Positions 1 to 8,570 are shown, numbered from the stretch's first letter. The stretch: 15,795 nucleotides of DNA from CAYFJO01 sp964343305 (GCA_964343305.1 CAYFJO010000245.1:1-15795); one strand, 5' to 3'. The notes: generated from the letters alone by a model not told the origin. Numbers and translations: made by a program.

Positions 1-1605
1 CTCTTCGCGTGCGCCACGACCAAATGATGAGACGGTGACAATGACCCCCTGAGACAGCCCGTTCTGACCGGCGTGATCCCGGGCACGAACGCGCAACAAC
101 AAACGATCGCCCGGGTATGCGTTCGCGGCCCGTACGTCAAATGACGCGATGTCTGCGATCTTGCGCGTCTTGCTGTCGAGCGCCACTGGGACTTCCTCGG
201 CGCCCTCGACCTGATCGGGTAACGGATTGAGAATGTAGCTGATCGCGAGTTCCGCGATACCGTAGTCATCGTCCGCCTGGAATGGCAGCGTGACGTGGTC
301 GGTCGCGGAGATTTCCCGCGCCACATCGTCGGCCTTCAGCAGCAGGCTCGGCGGCTGGTCTTCAAGTAGCGCCAGTGAAATGATGAGAGGCGTGGAGTTG
401 CGGAAGCCACGGGCGTTTTCGACAACCACGCGCAACGTCATTTTGTCGCGCAGCACGAAACTGTAGCTGCCGGAATGGCTCACGGCGTCCCACATTGGCG
501 CCACGGGTTTCTCGAGGATATCAGAAATGATCTGGCGGGTCGGGACCGGTTCACTGGCCGCGAACTGGAGTTTGATGCGAGTGCCTTTGAGGAACATCAG
601 AGCCTGTCCGGTATAGGCAATCGTCTGCGTGGGCAACCCGGAATAGGGAGGTGGGATGACGTCAAGTCTGACGTTGATCAGCTCGGGCACAGGAACGACT
701 TCCAGGGTCGCCTCTGCGGTGGCGGCGTCGCCGAACGCGGCGGCGTAGGCAAAGTCATGCTGGACGTCCGGTCGGGTGAAGAGGTAGTGTCCTTCGCCGA
801 TGAGGGTAAGTTCATGCACTTTGCCTGCTTCGGGTCCCGCGGCAGGCACGGGGTGGATGCGCAGTTCCGGCGTGGCCTTCAACTGCCGCCCACACCAACT
901 CAGCACTCGGGTCAGGATCGGCGGCACCTCCCCGCTCGTTTTCACCTGCAGCACAAACTCCTGGCCGGTGCCGAGAACATGCGCGCCCGGAAGCATGGTA
1001 ATTTTGACGAACGCCGGGCGCGATAACGGGGCGGAGGGCAGGTAGAAACGCTTCAACATAAGCTGCATCTGGTAAGGCCAGAGCAGGGCAGGCAGGAAGA
1101 AGAGAAAAGCGGCTGCCACGTTCACGATTGTCCAACAGACCAACCCTCGGTGGCGGACGTGCCGGACGGCGCGTTTGTGGGTGCCGAGGGCCACCGCGTC
1201 TTCGGCGAGCGCCCCGATCAGCCTTTGCTGTCGGTCGTTCCACTCCCCCGGATCGCGCCCGAGTACGGCCACGAGCGTCGAGTAGTGTTCTTTGGTCTCC
1301 GGGCCGATGCGTGTCTCCAGTGTTTTCGCGATCTCCTCGACCGCACAACCCTTCGACCACAGCCATATCAGACGCAGCGCCGTTATCAGACCGACAATCC
1401 CGTGCACACCCTGACAGATCCGGATCCGCAGCAGTTCGGACGGTTCCCAGAAACGGTCGAAATGGATGGCAAGCCAGACGAGCACGCCGTAGACCACGGC
1501 CGTCGACAGCAAAACACGAACGGTGGCGCCCGTACGCTGCCGCCGATGGTACTGCAGGAACGCGGCGCTCAGTTCTGACGGCAACTTGTCGAGGACAGCA
1601 TTCAT
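1..1605 (-). CDS. DUF4175-like multi-pass membrane protein, partial (3' end beyond left edge)
   Basis: The frame is open from an ATG at 1605 to the window edge, giving 535 residues with no stop. It is the last visible gene of the moxR operon: its ATG lies 2 nt after the TAA of the upstream VWA gene, so translational coupling is likely, and only a weak G-rich stretch precedes it. Hydrophobic segments lie near residues 28-48, 63-83 and 154-178, followed by a long, probably periplasmic region. Residues 318-352 contain a PPPYSGLP motif and a G-x-x-I-K-L strand. Residues 415-453 contain DQPPS and DDDYGIAEL, a pattern I associate with DUF4175-type proteins that end MoxR/VWA operons in Planctomycetota. 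Such proteins often continue into long coiled-coil or repeat regions, which would lie off the left edge. Molecular function is unknown. It may be a membrane scaffold for the VWA proteins (inference). Family assignment is by pattern only. Confidence 0.85.
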   Translation of the reverse strand, partial: MNAVLDKLPSELSAAFLQYHRRQRTGATVRVLLSTAVVYGVLVWLAIHFDRFWEPSELLRIRICQGVHGIVGLITALRLIWLWSKGCAVEEIAKTLETRIGPETKEHYSTLVAVLGRDPGEWNDRQQRLIGALAEDAVALGTHKRAVRHVRHRGLVCWTIVNVAAAFLFFLPALLWPYQMQLMLKRFYLPSAPLSRPAFVKITMLPGAHVLGTGQEFVLQVKTSGEVPPILTRVLSWCGRQLKATPELRIHPVPAAGPEAGKVHELTLIGEGHYLFTRPDVQHDFAYAAAFGDAATAEATLEVVPVPELINVRLDVIPPPYSGLPTQTIAYTGQALMFLKGTRIKLQFAASEPVPTRQIISDILEKPVAPMWDAVSHSGSYSFVLRDKMTLRVVVENARGFRNSTPLIISLALLEDQPPSLLLKADDVAREISATDHVTLPFQADDDYGIAELAISYILNPLPDQVEGAEEVPVALDSKTRKIADIASFDVRAANAYPGDRLLLRVRARDHAGQNGLSQGVIVTVSSFGRGAREE

Positions 1606-1607
1606 CG

Positions 1608-4220
1608 TTAGACCAGCCCCCAGTATTTGCGCAGCACCCACTCAGCGGCAAACAGCAGCAGCAGGAACAACAGTGAAAACTGGGACCGCCACAGGGGCAA
1701 CACGTATCGGTGCACCTCTGTTCGTGTCTGAAGATCCATAGCCGGGAAAAGCGTGTCCATGTTCGCGAGAGACCGATAGCTGCCGCCGGTGACCCGGGAG
1801 AGGCCGCGCAGGTACGCCGTCTGCTGCGCAAGGATCACCAGTTCCTCATTGTCGGCGATCACGTGCAATGGTTCGCCGTTCTCCGCGCCCTTCGCTTTGA
1901 GCCTGTATTCCCCAGGCGGCAACGGCGCGAAAACCGCTCGTGCGAAAGCACCGTTGGACGCCGCCGTTTCCACTGGTTCGGCCACCTTGTTTCCCTGCGC
2001 GTCAACCACCGACAGGTCTGTGGGTTTGCCGCGTGACCAGGCCTGGAACCCGGCCCCTTCTTTCAGCACCTGCTGATCGAGTGCCACGGGACCACCCCGC
2101 GCGTTGGCCGCCCAACTGACAAGGTTCATGAAGATTGCGGCGTGCTCGGCCAGACGTCGCTCGTTCAGGATCGACCAGAGCTCCGCCGCATGCAACACGA
2201 GTACGCGCCCGGCACCGGTGGATGCACACGTTAGGACGGGGAGTCGGATACGTACGTCGTGAAGCAAAACCGAACGGGCAACGTCGTTTTCAGCGGCGGG
2301 CACGGGTGTCGTCGGCAAGTGCGCCGCGAACGCGCGGGTCAGCGGATGCAATGCCCCCTCCGGAGTCAAACGCAGATCGGCAACGGCTTCCACTGTCTGC
2401 CCAAGCAGCGTGCTCGCCGACAACGGTCGCAGTTCCGGGATGACGTGCGACACGTCCCGGAGAGGGGCAGCGCCCAGGACCGCAAGAGTCGCGCCGCCGT
2501 CCGTCACCGCAGCGGCCAGGTCCTGCCATTCCGTGTCGGTAAGTATACCGGCGCCGAGGTCGCCAAGGACAATCACGTCATAGACGTCGAGCAGTTCCCG
2601 GCTGGTCGGCCAAGAACCCTTTGTCGCGCCGCGCTTGACGTCCCCATCCTCCTGTACACTGCGAATGATGGTATTGAGGTCGACATACGGCAGTCGGCTC
2701 AAGATGTTGACCACAAAGCGTGTCTGCCAGCGCGGGCGATCGTCGAGGAGCAGGACACGGAGATTTTCCTCGCGCACATCCAGCACGAACGCGCCACTGT
2801 TATTGCGGTTCTCGAAGGCGTCCTCGGCGTCCGTCTGCAGTTCAACGCTGTAACGCTGAAGACCGACGACGGCGGGTGTCAACGGTACGTAGGCCATCTG
2901 CCGTTCCCGCTTGAGTTCGACCTCCTGCGTCGCCACGGTCTGTTCACCGCGGCGGATGACAAGGCTCCCTGTTGCCGCTGAGCTGACCGCTGCCTTGAGT
3001 CGGATTTCAATGAGAATCCTCTGTCCTTTGACAGCGACTGGCGGCGCCCGGACATCGGCAATGGCCAGGTCGTATGGTTCTTCGGTATGCCCCACACCCA
3101 CAACGGAAATGGGGACGCGCCGGTCTACGTATTCGCCGAGCACGCTGTCGAGCTCGGTCACGCTCAGGTCGACGCCGTCGCTGATAACAACAACGCCGGT
3201 CAGCGGGAAGGGATCGTCCTGCTCGATGATCGCGCGCAGGCGTCCAGCCAGGTCGGTTCTTCCCCTGGCTGACTCAGGCATGGGCGCCTTGCCTCTGCGT
3301 CCGACAACCTCTGCGCCGCCGCTGATCACTTCGACGACCTGGACGTATTGGTCCGGCACCCAGTCCTTCAGCCGAGGCAGCAGCGATGTGATCCGGCTGT
3401 TGACCAATTCGAGGCGCGGCGTGGTGGTGATCCCGGCGTCCGGATCGGACGCCGGCGAATCGCCCTCGCGCGGGGTTTTGGCGTCCAGCTCGCGTTGGAA
3501 CCGTTGACACTCGCCGAGCAGTCGCTCCAGCTCCGTGCAAACTTGTCGCACGGCCGGGAGTACCCCGCCGTCCTGGCCGGCCACGGCGCGGATGTCGGAG
3601 CCGGCTTTATCCAACGCCTTGACGAACACTGCGCACGCCACCTGACTCTCGTCGGAAAGCTCGTCCAGCGGCAGTTGTTTCCGCACGTCGGCACAACGGA
3701 GAAGAACGGCTATCGCCCGGTCGCGGAAGGTCCGCGTGGCCTGCTGCCCGGCGCGGGGGCTGGCCGGTGTGTTGCTCAGGCCTCGGGCGCAAAGTCTGCC
3801 GTGCACGAGTATTTCTTTGAGACCCAAGGCGAGTTCATGGAATGCTGTTTCCGGCGAGCCCGGTTCCACGGCGTCAGGGTCCAGCGTGCGTGCGAGCGGC
3901 AGCGTGTCGAGGACAGGCATGGAAGAGTCCGCCGCAGTCATGCTTTCACTGTTGTCGATGAGCAACAGGATGCGGCCGGGGAAATCCAGCCGGCGGATGA
4001 TCTCGAGGTTCGGCATGAACAGCGACACCGCGACCAGGGTCAGCATGGTGAGACGCAGGAGGTACAGGACAAGCCGTTGCCGATGCGGGAGACGTTTGAT
4101 CTCCTGATGATACAGCAGGATTCCCAGACCCAGCGCCGCTGGCAGCAACAGCAGCAACCACAGGGGCGAAAGCCCCGAGGTGGTATGCAGTGCAAAACTG
4201 AGATCCTGTCGCGGTGTCAT
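1608..4220 (-). CDS. Large VWA-domain membrane protein with a possible amidotransferase-like region (870 aa)
   Basis: The ATG at 4220 overlaps the upstream stop codon (ATGA) and has AAGG 8 nt upstream. Membrane segments lie near residues 19-37 and 50-70, with one more at 848-864, so most of the protein should be outside the cytoplasm. The von Willebrand factor A MIDAS site looks complete: DNSES at 89-93, Thr322 in GRTDLAGRL, and Asp348 in VVISDG. About 220 residues (roughly 95-315), probably helical, are inserted between the first MIDAS loop and the rest of the fold. Residues 385-480 look like beta-sandwich. Residues 487-600 (LRVLLLDDRPRWQTRFV, then VYDVIVLGDLG) resemble the Rossmann-like glutamine-amidotransferase-fold domain often fused to such VWA proteins, but I see no obvious catalytic Cys-His pair. 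It is probably a partner or substrate adaptor of the MoxR ATPase encoded first in the operon. The cargo is unknown. Confidence 0.93.
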   Translation of the reverse strand: MTPRQDLSFALHTTSGLSPLWLLLLLPAALGLGILLYHQEIKRLPHRQRLVLYLLRLTMLTLVAVSLFMPNLEIIRRLDFPGRILLLIDNSESMTAADSSMPVLDTLPLARTLDPDAVEPGSPETAFHELALGLKEILVHGRLCARGLSNTPASPRAGQQATRTFRDRAIAVLLRCADVRKQLPLDELSDESQVACAVFVKALDKAGSDIRAVAGQDGGVLPAVRQVCTELERLLGECQRFQRELDAKTPREGDSPASDPDAGITTTPRLELVNSRITSLLPRLKDWVPDQYVQVVEVISGGAEVVGRRGKAPMPESARGRTDLAGRLRAIIEQDDPFPLTGVVVISDGVDLSVTELDSVLGEYVDRRVPISVVGVGHTEEPYDLAIADVRAPPVAVKGQRILIEIRLKAAVSSAATGSLVIRRGEQTVATQEVELKRERQMAYVPLTPAVVGLQRYSVELQTDAEDAFENRNNSGAFVLDVREENLRVLLLDDRPRWQTRFVVNILSRLPYVDLNTIIRSVQEDGDVKRGATKGSWPTSRELLDVYDVIVLGDLGAGILTDTEWQDLAAAVTDGGATLAVLGAAPLRDVSHVIPELRPLSASTLLGQTVEAVADLRLTPEGALHPLTRAFAAHLPTTPVPAAENDVARSVLLHDVRIRLPVLTCASTGAGRVLVLHAAELWSILNERRLAEHAAIFMNLVSWAANARGGPVALDQQVLKEGAGFQAWSRGKPTDLSVVDAQGNKVAEPVETAASNGAFARAVFAPLPPGEYRLKAKGAENGEPLHVIADNEELVILAQQTAYLRGLSRVTGGSYRSLANMDTLFPAMDLQTRTEVHRYVLPLWRSQFSLLFLLLLFAAEWVLRKYWGLV

Positions 4221-6349
4221 TCTATCAACCTTCGAACGAAGCGTTTCTGGTAGCCCATTTCAAGGAACATCAGCGGCAACAGAGCCAGCATGATCCAGGG
4301 ATAGAGTTCCCGCCCGCCCTGGTCGGCGAGCAGTGCTGCCATGAGTGTCTCCTCGTCCGTCACCTCGGTCATCTGCCAAGTGGCAATGCAGACACTTTTC
4401 GTGGCCTCGTCGACCGGCGTCAGATCCGAGTCCTGGCGCGCGCCCTGGATGCCGAAATAGTTCTGGGTGACCGTACCTCCTCGCACACTGAGGACCCTGG
4501 CCAGGCCGCTGCGCGGCAACCCGTCCGCATGAACGCCGGTGGTCACCTGTCCATTTTTTTCGAGTTTCATGGGTATCGATTTCTCGCCCTGAAACTGCAG
4601 AGCCAGCGCGTCCGGTGCGGTTGTCGCCTGCGCCCGGTAACGCAACGGCTCGCCGATCCCGAGCACGCGTGGACAAAGCCCGCCCGCGGCAGCTTCTCGG
4701 AACAGACGGTAAGCGAACGGCACGAACGTCTCGCGCACGGGCAGCGTGTTGCCCATGCCATTCAGGTCGCTGGCGAACAGAATGACCCGGCCGCGCTTGA
4801 CACGCTGGCGCATGATCAGCGGCCGATGGTCGTCGAAACGCACCAGGATATCCTCTGAGCGGACCTGGTCCTGCGGATATTCCAAGTCGAACCAGTGGTA
4901 GAAACGGACTTCGCCAAGCCGTCCGGTGTCAAGGGTGGCAAAGGCTTCCAGCGCGTGATCGCCGAACCCGTGGTAGCTGATGCGTTTGTATCGTGACTTC
5001 GAAGGCTGGAACTTCCAGTCCGGTCGGGCCCCGAGCCGGGCAGGCAGTAACCCGACCGGGCCAAAAGCCGCGTTCCAGGCGTCCGCATCCGTACCGACCC
5101 CAGCGCACAGAACCAAGCCACCACCACGCTCGACAAACGGGACAAGCAACGCGGCCAGGTTCGCGTCAACAGGTGTCCCGGCATCGATGAAAACAACATC
5201 TTTGTCTGCGAACGTCGCTGCCGTGCATTCGCCTCTTTCCATGGAAAACATGATCTTGGCGGACGGTCCTTTGCGATCGACTTGCACGAAATCGAAGTGG
5301 ACGAAGATCATCGCCGTTGTCCGCCAGGCTTTCGGTTCCGGCTCGGCCAGGATCAGCACGTTCAGTTCACTCTCAGCGTGGAGACCGACCGTGTGCTCGT
5401 CGTCGTAACTCAAGGCGTCGGGTCTGAGACGTGCCTGGGCGTAGTGTGGGCCGGAGGTGTTAAAGCGGGCGTCGAAGAACGTGCGCCCGGGCAGACGCGG
5501 CTGTAACGACACAGTTTTGGTCGCGACCGCTTCGCCGTCCTGCAGAAACTCGACCGTCACGTCATTTGCAGTATCCGAGTAGTGCTGCAGGTCGACGAAG
5601 ATTCGTGTGGGTTGGCCGGTGAGACAACGTTCATTCGCGGCGTGCACGCCGGTGATCGCGGTATTCACCCTGGACGGTGGTGTGCCATTGACCCAGTAGG
5701 TGTGTCTGGGCGGGGTCGTTGCCGCCAGGTCGGCGACGTTTTGCCAGGTCGTCGCCTGATCATCGACCAGCAGGAACAAATCGATGTGCTGCAGCGTGAA
5801 ACGTTCGCCCACCGCGCGCAGGGCTCGAGCCAGGGACGCCGGGGATTCGGATGGTTGCAGGTCATCAAAGGTGGCAACAGCTTCGGTATCTTCACCGACA
5901 ACTGCATACTCCACCAACCAGCCGGGTGCGTCCCCCATAACGTAGAGGGACCAGCTCTCGCCACGACCCGCGGTGGCAATCAGTCGACGCAGAGATTTCA
6001 CTGCCACATCCCAGCGAGTCTGACCGGTGTTGCCCGCCAGCATGCTGTAGGACGTGTCGAAAATGATCACGCGATGGGCACTGGAACGGACGACCTCGGC
6101 ATCGCGGTCGTCGCGCAAAGCGAACCGGGCGAACGCCAGAATCAGGAGCAAAGCCATGAGCACGCGCAGAGCCAGCAGCAGAACGTGTTCGTTGATGAGT
6201 TTGCGCTTCAGTTTCTGCAGCGCCAGATCAAGTACGTAATGCGCACCCCAGCAGCGGGAAACCGGATGCATGCGCATCCAGTAGTAAATCGCCACCGGCA
6301 ACAGCGCCAAAGGCAGATACCACAGAATGTAAGGCGCGTTCCAGGCCAC
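4217..6349 (-). CDS. BatA-like VWA membrane protein (710 aa)
   Basis: Residues 1-70 match the usual BatA N-terminus: a hydrophobic segment at 6-24 (LWYLPLALLPVAIYY), a basic linker, and a second segment at about 55-76. A VWA domain follows, with the MIDAS motif DTSYS at 98-102. The expected Thr appears replaced (ASLARAL, 171-177), and the later Asp loop reads LVDDQ (194-198). Residues 329-430 again resemble an amidotransferase-like alpha/beta fold, without an evident catalytic triad. A last membrane helix lies at 683-700. I chose the GTG at 6349 because GGAG sits 6 nt upstream and because it gives a family-typical N-terminus. A longer frame from a GTG at 6448 would add 33 low-complexity residues. 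The 3' end overlaps the next gene by 4 nt. Likely role: membrane VWA component of a MoxR-dependent module. Substrate unknown. Confidence 0.92.
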   Translation of the reverse strand: MAWNAPYILWYLPLALLPVAIYYWMRMHPVSRCWGAHYVLDLALQKLKRKLINEHVLLLALRVLMALLLILAFARFALRDDRDAEVVRSSAHRVIIFDTSYSMLAGNTGQTRWDVAVKSLRRLIATAGRGESWSLYVMGDAPGWLVEYAVVGEDTEAVATFDDLQPSESPASLARALRAVGERFTLQHIDLFLLVDDQATTWQNVADLAATTPPRHTYWVNGTPPSRVNTAITGVHAANERCLTGQPTRIFVDLQHYSDTANDVTVEFLQDGEAVATKTVSLQPRLPGRTFFDARFNTSGPHYAQARLRPDALSYDDEHTVGLHAESELNVLILAEPEPKAWRTTAMIFVHFDFVQVDRKGPSAKIMFSMERGECTAATFADKDVVFIDAGTPVDANLAALLVPFVERGGGLVLCAGVGTDADAWNAAFGPVGLLPARLGARPDWKFQPSKSRYKRISYHGFGDHALEAFATLDTGRLGEVRFYHWFDLEYPQDQVRSEDILVRFDDHRPLIMRQRVKRGRVILFASDLNGMGNTLPVRETFVPFAYRLFREAAAGGLCPRVLGIGEPLRYRAQATTAPDALALQFQGEKSIPMKLEKNGQVTTGVHADGLPRSGLARVLSVRGGTVTQNYFGIQGARQDSDLTPVDEATKSVCIATWQMTEVTDEETLMAALLADQGGRELYPWIMLALLPLMFLEMGYQKRFVRRLIE

Positions 6350-6461
6350 AAGTGGCTCCGAATGATCTTGAGTATGTGTATAGGTGTGTGGGTGCAATAG
6401 CGGGGGAGAGGAGTACACAGGGGTGCCCGTCTTCGCACACTCGCACACTCACATACCATCC
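6350..6461. other. TG/CA-rich intercistronic spacer
   Basis: This is the only sizeable gap inside the operon (112 bp). On the minus strand it begins with a tandem GAGTGTGC repeat and ends with runs of CACACA and TATACACATAC. CACATAC at 6450-6456 and GTATGTG at 6372-6378 are exact complements, and the flanking TG/CA stretches could extend an imperfect stem. Its role is unknown: possible mRNA processing or expression tuning (inference). Confidence 0.5.
6356..6359 (-). promoter_or_regulatory. Ribosome binding site deciding the GTG start of the BatA-like gene
   Basis: GGAG on the minus strand lies 6 nt before the GTG at 6349. It favours this start over the GTG at 6448, whose upstream sequence shows no comparable site. 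Confidence 0.65.
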
Positions 6462-7367
6462 TCAGTGTCGTCTAATCCGGTTACGGTAATTGATGTAATC
6501 CACCAGGGTCGCTTCCGCGCCGGCGTGCGCGTAGGAAGGCCTGAAATGAACATCCTGCGCTTTGCTCCAGGTTTCCCATGCGGCCATCAGCGTTCGGTAT
6601 TCTTCCACGTACAATCTGCCGAGCAGGACGGTGTCGACCTTGGCCGGAGCGTATTGTTTCTCGTCATCGGTGAACCGGATCCATTGATTGAACGCGAACT
6701 GCTCTTCCTGCCTGTCGCGGATGTTGATCACCACGATCTCGTGTCCTTGATGGTGGAGTTTCGCCAACTCCCGCTGCACCGCGGTCGGTTCGTACATCAG
6801 GTCGGACACGAAAACCACCACCCCGCGTGCGGTGTTTCGAGAGACGAGCGTATTGAGGTGGCGGACGATGTCGTCTTTGCCCTGCGGCTCGTGTGAGATC
6901 AGCACGGTCAGTATCTCCACCAGATGCAGACCCGACGACCCAAGCGGCCGCTGCAGGATCTCGCCGTCGCACATCGCCAGCAGCGAGATCCGATCGTTCT
7001 GGTTGGTGATGAGATAGGCGAGACAAGCGGCCAGCAGGTTCGCGTGCGCGGCCTTGGTATCAGGCCCCGTATCGGTCATCATGGACGCGCTGAAATCCAG
7101 CAGCAGATGAACGTTAAGGGAGGTGTCTTCGCGATGGCGTTTGACGTACAACCGGTCGTGTTTCGCCGACGCACGCCAATCGATGTGGCGCACCGCGTCG
7201 CCCGGCTGATAGATTTTGTGGTGATCAAAGTCGACGCTGACCCCGAGTCGGCGACTGGCGTGCAGACCGTGCATGATCCCGCCCACGGTTTTTCGGGCGA
7301 GTAATTCCAGGCGCTTCAGCGCGTCTTTACTGCGTGCCGGCAGAATGTCGTTAACGGAAGTGGCCAT
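6462..7367 (-). CDS. DUF58 family protein (VWA-like, MoxR partner, 301 aa)
   Basis: The signature DUF58 segment is at residues 53-76: YQPGDAVRHIDWRASAK, then DRLYVK. It is followed by a VWA-type MIDAS motif DFSASM (91-96) and a second acidic loop SDLM (188-191). There is no signal peptide or membrane helix, so it is probably cytoplasmic or peripheral. About 300 residues is normal for the family. I chose the ATG at 7367, which lies 4 nt after the moxR stop. A TTG at 7418 would extend the protein by 17 residues into moxR but is less likely. The Shine-Dalgarno is weak, which suggests coupling to moxR translation. DUF58 genes directly after moxR are a well-known arrangement, and such proteins are thought to cooperate with MoxR AAA+ ATPases. 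The specific process served is not evident here. Confidence 0.95.
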   Translation of the reverse strand: MATSVNDILPARSKDALKRLELLARKTVGGIMHGLHASRRLGVSVDFDHHKIYQPGDAVRHIDWRASAKHDRLYVKRHREDTSLNVHLLLDFSASMMTDTGPDTKAAHANLLAACLAYLITNQNDRISLLAMCDGEILQRPLGSSGLHLVEILTVLISHEPQGKDDIVRHLNTLVSRNTARGVVVFVSDLMYEPTAVQRELAKLHHQGHEIVVINIRDRQEEQFAFNQWIRFTDDEKQYAPAKVDTVLLGRLYVEEYRTLMAAWETWSKAQDVHFRPSYAHAGAEATLVDYINYRNRIRRH

Positions 7368-7371
7368 GTTT

Positions 7372-8385
7372 TCAGGATTTGCCCGCCGGTGTGGGGACCT
7401 CCGCGAGAATCTGGTCAACGACGTGGTCCGTGGTAATGCCTTCGGCCAACGCTGCGTAGTTCAACAGCACGCGGTGTCGCAGAACCGGTTTGGCCATGGC
7501 TTTGACGTCGTCGCTGATCACGTGTCCGCGACCCTCGAACAACGCGCGGGCTTTGGCGCCGAGAATCAGGTTCTGGCAAGCCCTTGGTCCGGCGCCCCAG
7601 GACACCCACTGCCGCGCGTAATCGCAACAATAATCTTTGGACACGCGCGTGGCGTGGACAATGGCCAGGATGTAGGCGTACAGGTCTTCCCGGATCAGGA
7701 TGTCAAGGACCGTGTCCTGGTACTGCAGCACAAGTTCGCGGGACATAACGGTCTCCGGTTTCACAGTGTTCCGGGTAGTTGTGCGTCTCATGACCTCGAT
7801 TTCGTCGGCCGGCTCGGGATAGTCGACCGTGATCAGGAACATGAACCGGTCCAGTTGCGCCTCGGGCAGGCGGTAGGTGCCTTCCTGCTCAATCGGGTTC
7901 TGTGTGGCGAGTACGAAGAACGGTTCCTGGAGCACATGCCGGTGGTTGCCCACCGTGACCTGTCGTTCCTGCATCGCTTCGAGCAGAGCGGACTGTGTCC
8001 GTGGCGGGGTGCGATTGATCTCGTCCGCTAACACCAGGTTGGCAAAGATCGGTCCCGGCAGGAATTCGAGGTCCTTCTTGCCGGTTTCCAGGTTTTCCTG
8101 GATCACTTCACTGCCGGTCACGTCCGACGGCATCAGATCCGGCGTGAACTGGATTCGGGCCGAGGTCAGATCGAGAACCTTGGCAATGGTCGTCACCAGC
8201 AACGTTTTGGCCAGGCCCGGGACGCCTTCGAGCAACGAATGATTGTGGCAGAACAGGCTCTGCAACGTCAGGTCGATTAACTCCTGTTGACCGACGATTA
8301 CCTTGTTAATCTCCGCGCGCACGCCGTCGATGAGTTGGCCGAATACTTCGACCTCGCGGGTTGTGTCTGGGGTCGGGTCACTCAA
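7372..8385 (-). CDS. moxR: MoxR-family AAA+ ATPase (337 aa)
   Basis: This is a typical MoxR ATPase of typical length. Walker A is GVPGLAKT (54-61), Walker B is LVLADEIN (117-124), sensor 1 lies in ATQNP (160-164), and a GAGPRA element (264-269) in the C-terminal lid carries the sensor 2 arginine. RLPEAQLDRF (172-181) is the conserved element near the arginine finger. MoxR proteins are ATP-driven chaperone-like enzymes that remodel or mature partner proteins, usually with VWA-domain proteins encoded next to them, as here. The start is a TTG at 8385, supported by AGGGA 6 nt upstream. I found no in-frame ATG or GTG further upstream. It is the first gene of the five-gene minus-strand operon and is separated by 205 bp, including a strong potential hairpin, from the upstream heparinase-type gene. 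I saw no convincing sigma-70 promoter in that spacer. Confidence 0.97.
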   Translation of the reverse strand: MSDPTPDTTREVEVFGQLIDGVRAEINKVIVGQQELIDLTLQSLFCHNHSLLEGVPGLAKTLLVTTIAKVLDLTSARIQFTPDLMPSDVTGSEVIQENLETGKKDLEFLPGPIFANLVLADEINRTPPRTQSALLEAMQERQVTVGNHRHVLQEPFFVLATQNPIEQEGTYRLPEAQLDRFMFLITVDYPEPADEIEVMRRTTTRNTVKPETVMSRELVLQYQDTVLDILIREDLYAYILAIVHATRVSKDYCCDYARQWVSWGAGPRACQNLILGAKARALFEGRGHVISDDVKAMAKPVLRHRVLLNYAALAEGITTDHVVDQILAEVPTPAGKS

Positions 8386-8391
8386 GGGAAT

Positions 8392-8396
8392 TCCCT
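8392..8396 (-). promoter_or_regulatory. Ribosome binding site for moxR (supports TTG start)
   Basis: AGGGA on the minus strand lies 6 nt before the TTG at 8385. It is the main evidence that this non-ATG codon is the real start. Confidence 0.7.
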
Positions 8397-8526
8397 GCCG
8401 ATTGTGGCGACGGACTCCGATCCGGCGTTTCTTCTGCGGGCAGCGGGAGAGAACAGAACGGGCGGGTTTTCATATCGGGTTTGACACTAGGTTCGTTACG
8501 CATTTGCCGACCGGAACCAAGCAGAA

Positions 8527-8570
8527 TCGACTCGAGTCGACTGGGCTCGCCTGCTGTCGACTCAAGTCGA
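8527..8570 (-). terminator. Paired 14-bp palindromes, candidate terminator or operator pair
   Basis: TCGACTCGAGTCGA (8527-8540) is a perfect palindrome, and TCGACTCAAGTCGA (8557-8570) is the same sequence with one change. They start 30 bp apart. In the minus-strand transcript the two copies can pair with each other over 14 bp with one G-U, plus one further G-C (8541 with 8556), leaving a 14-nt loop. The hairpin begins 20 nt after the stop of the heparinase-type gene, where a terminator would sit, but no clear U-tract follows. Two operators for a dimeric regulator of moxR are an equally open reading. Confidence 0.5.

Noticed and set aside
475..1026. Plus-strand open frames at the left edge
   Set aside because: The minus-strand frame is open from 1605 to the edge, continues the operon 2 nt after the previous stop, and has DUF4175-like patterns. 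The plus frames are its shadows.
812..1831. 339-codon minus-strand frame across the 870-aa and DUF4175-like junction
   Set aside because: It overlaps two better supported genes in another frame, and its translation is Arg/Cys-rich without motifs.
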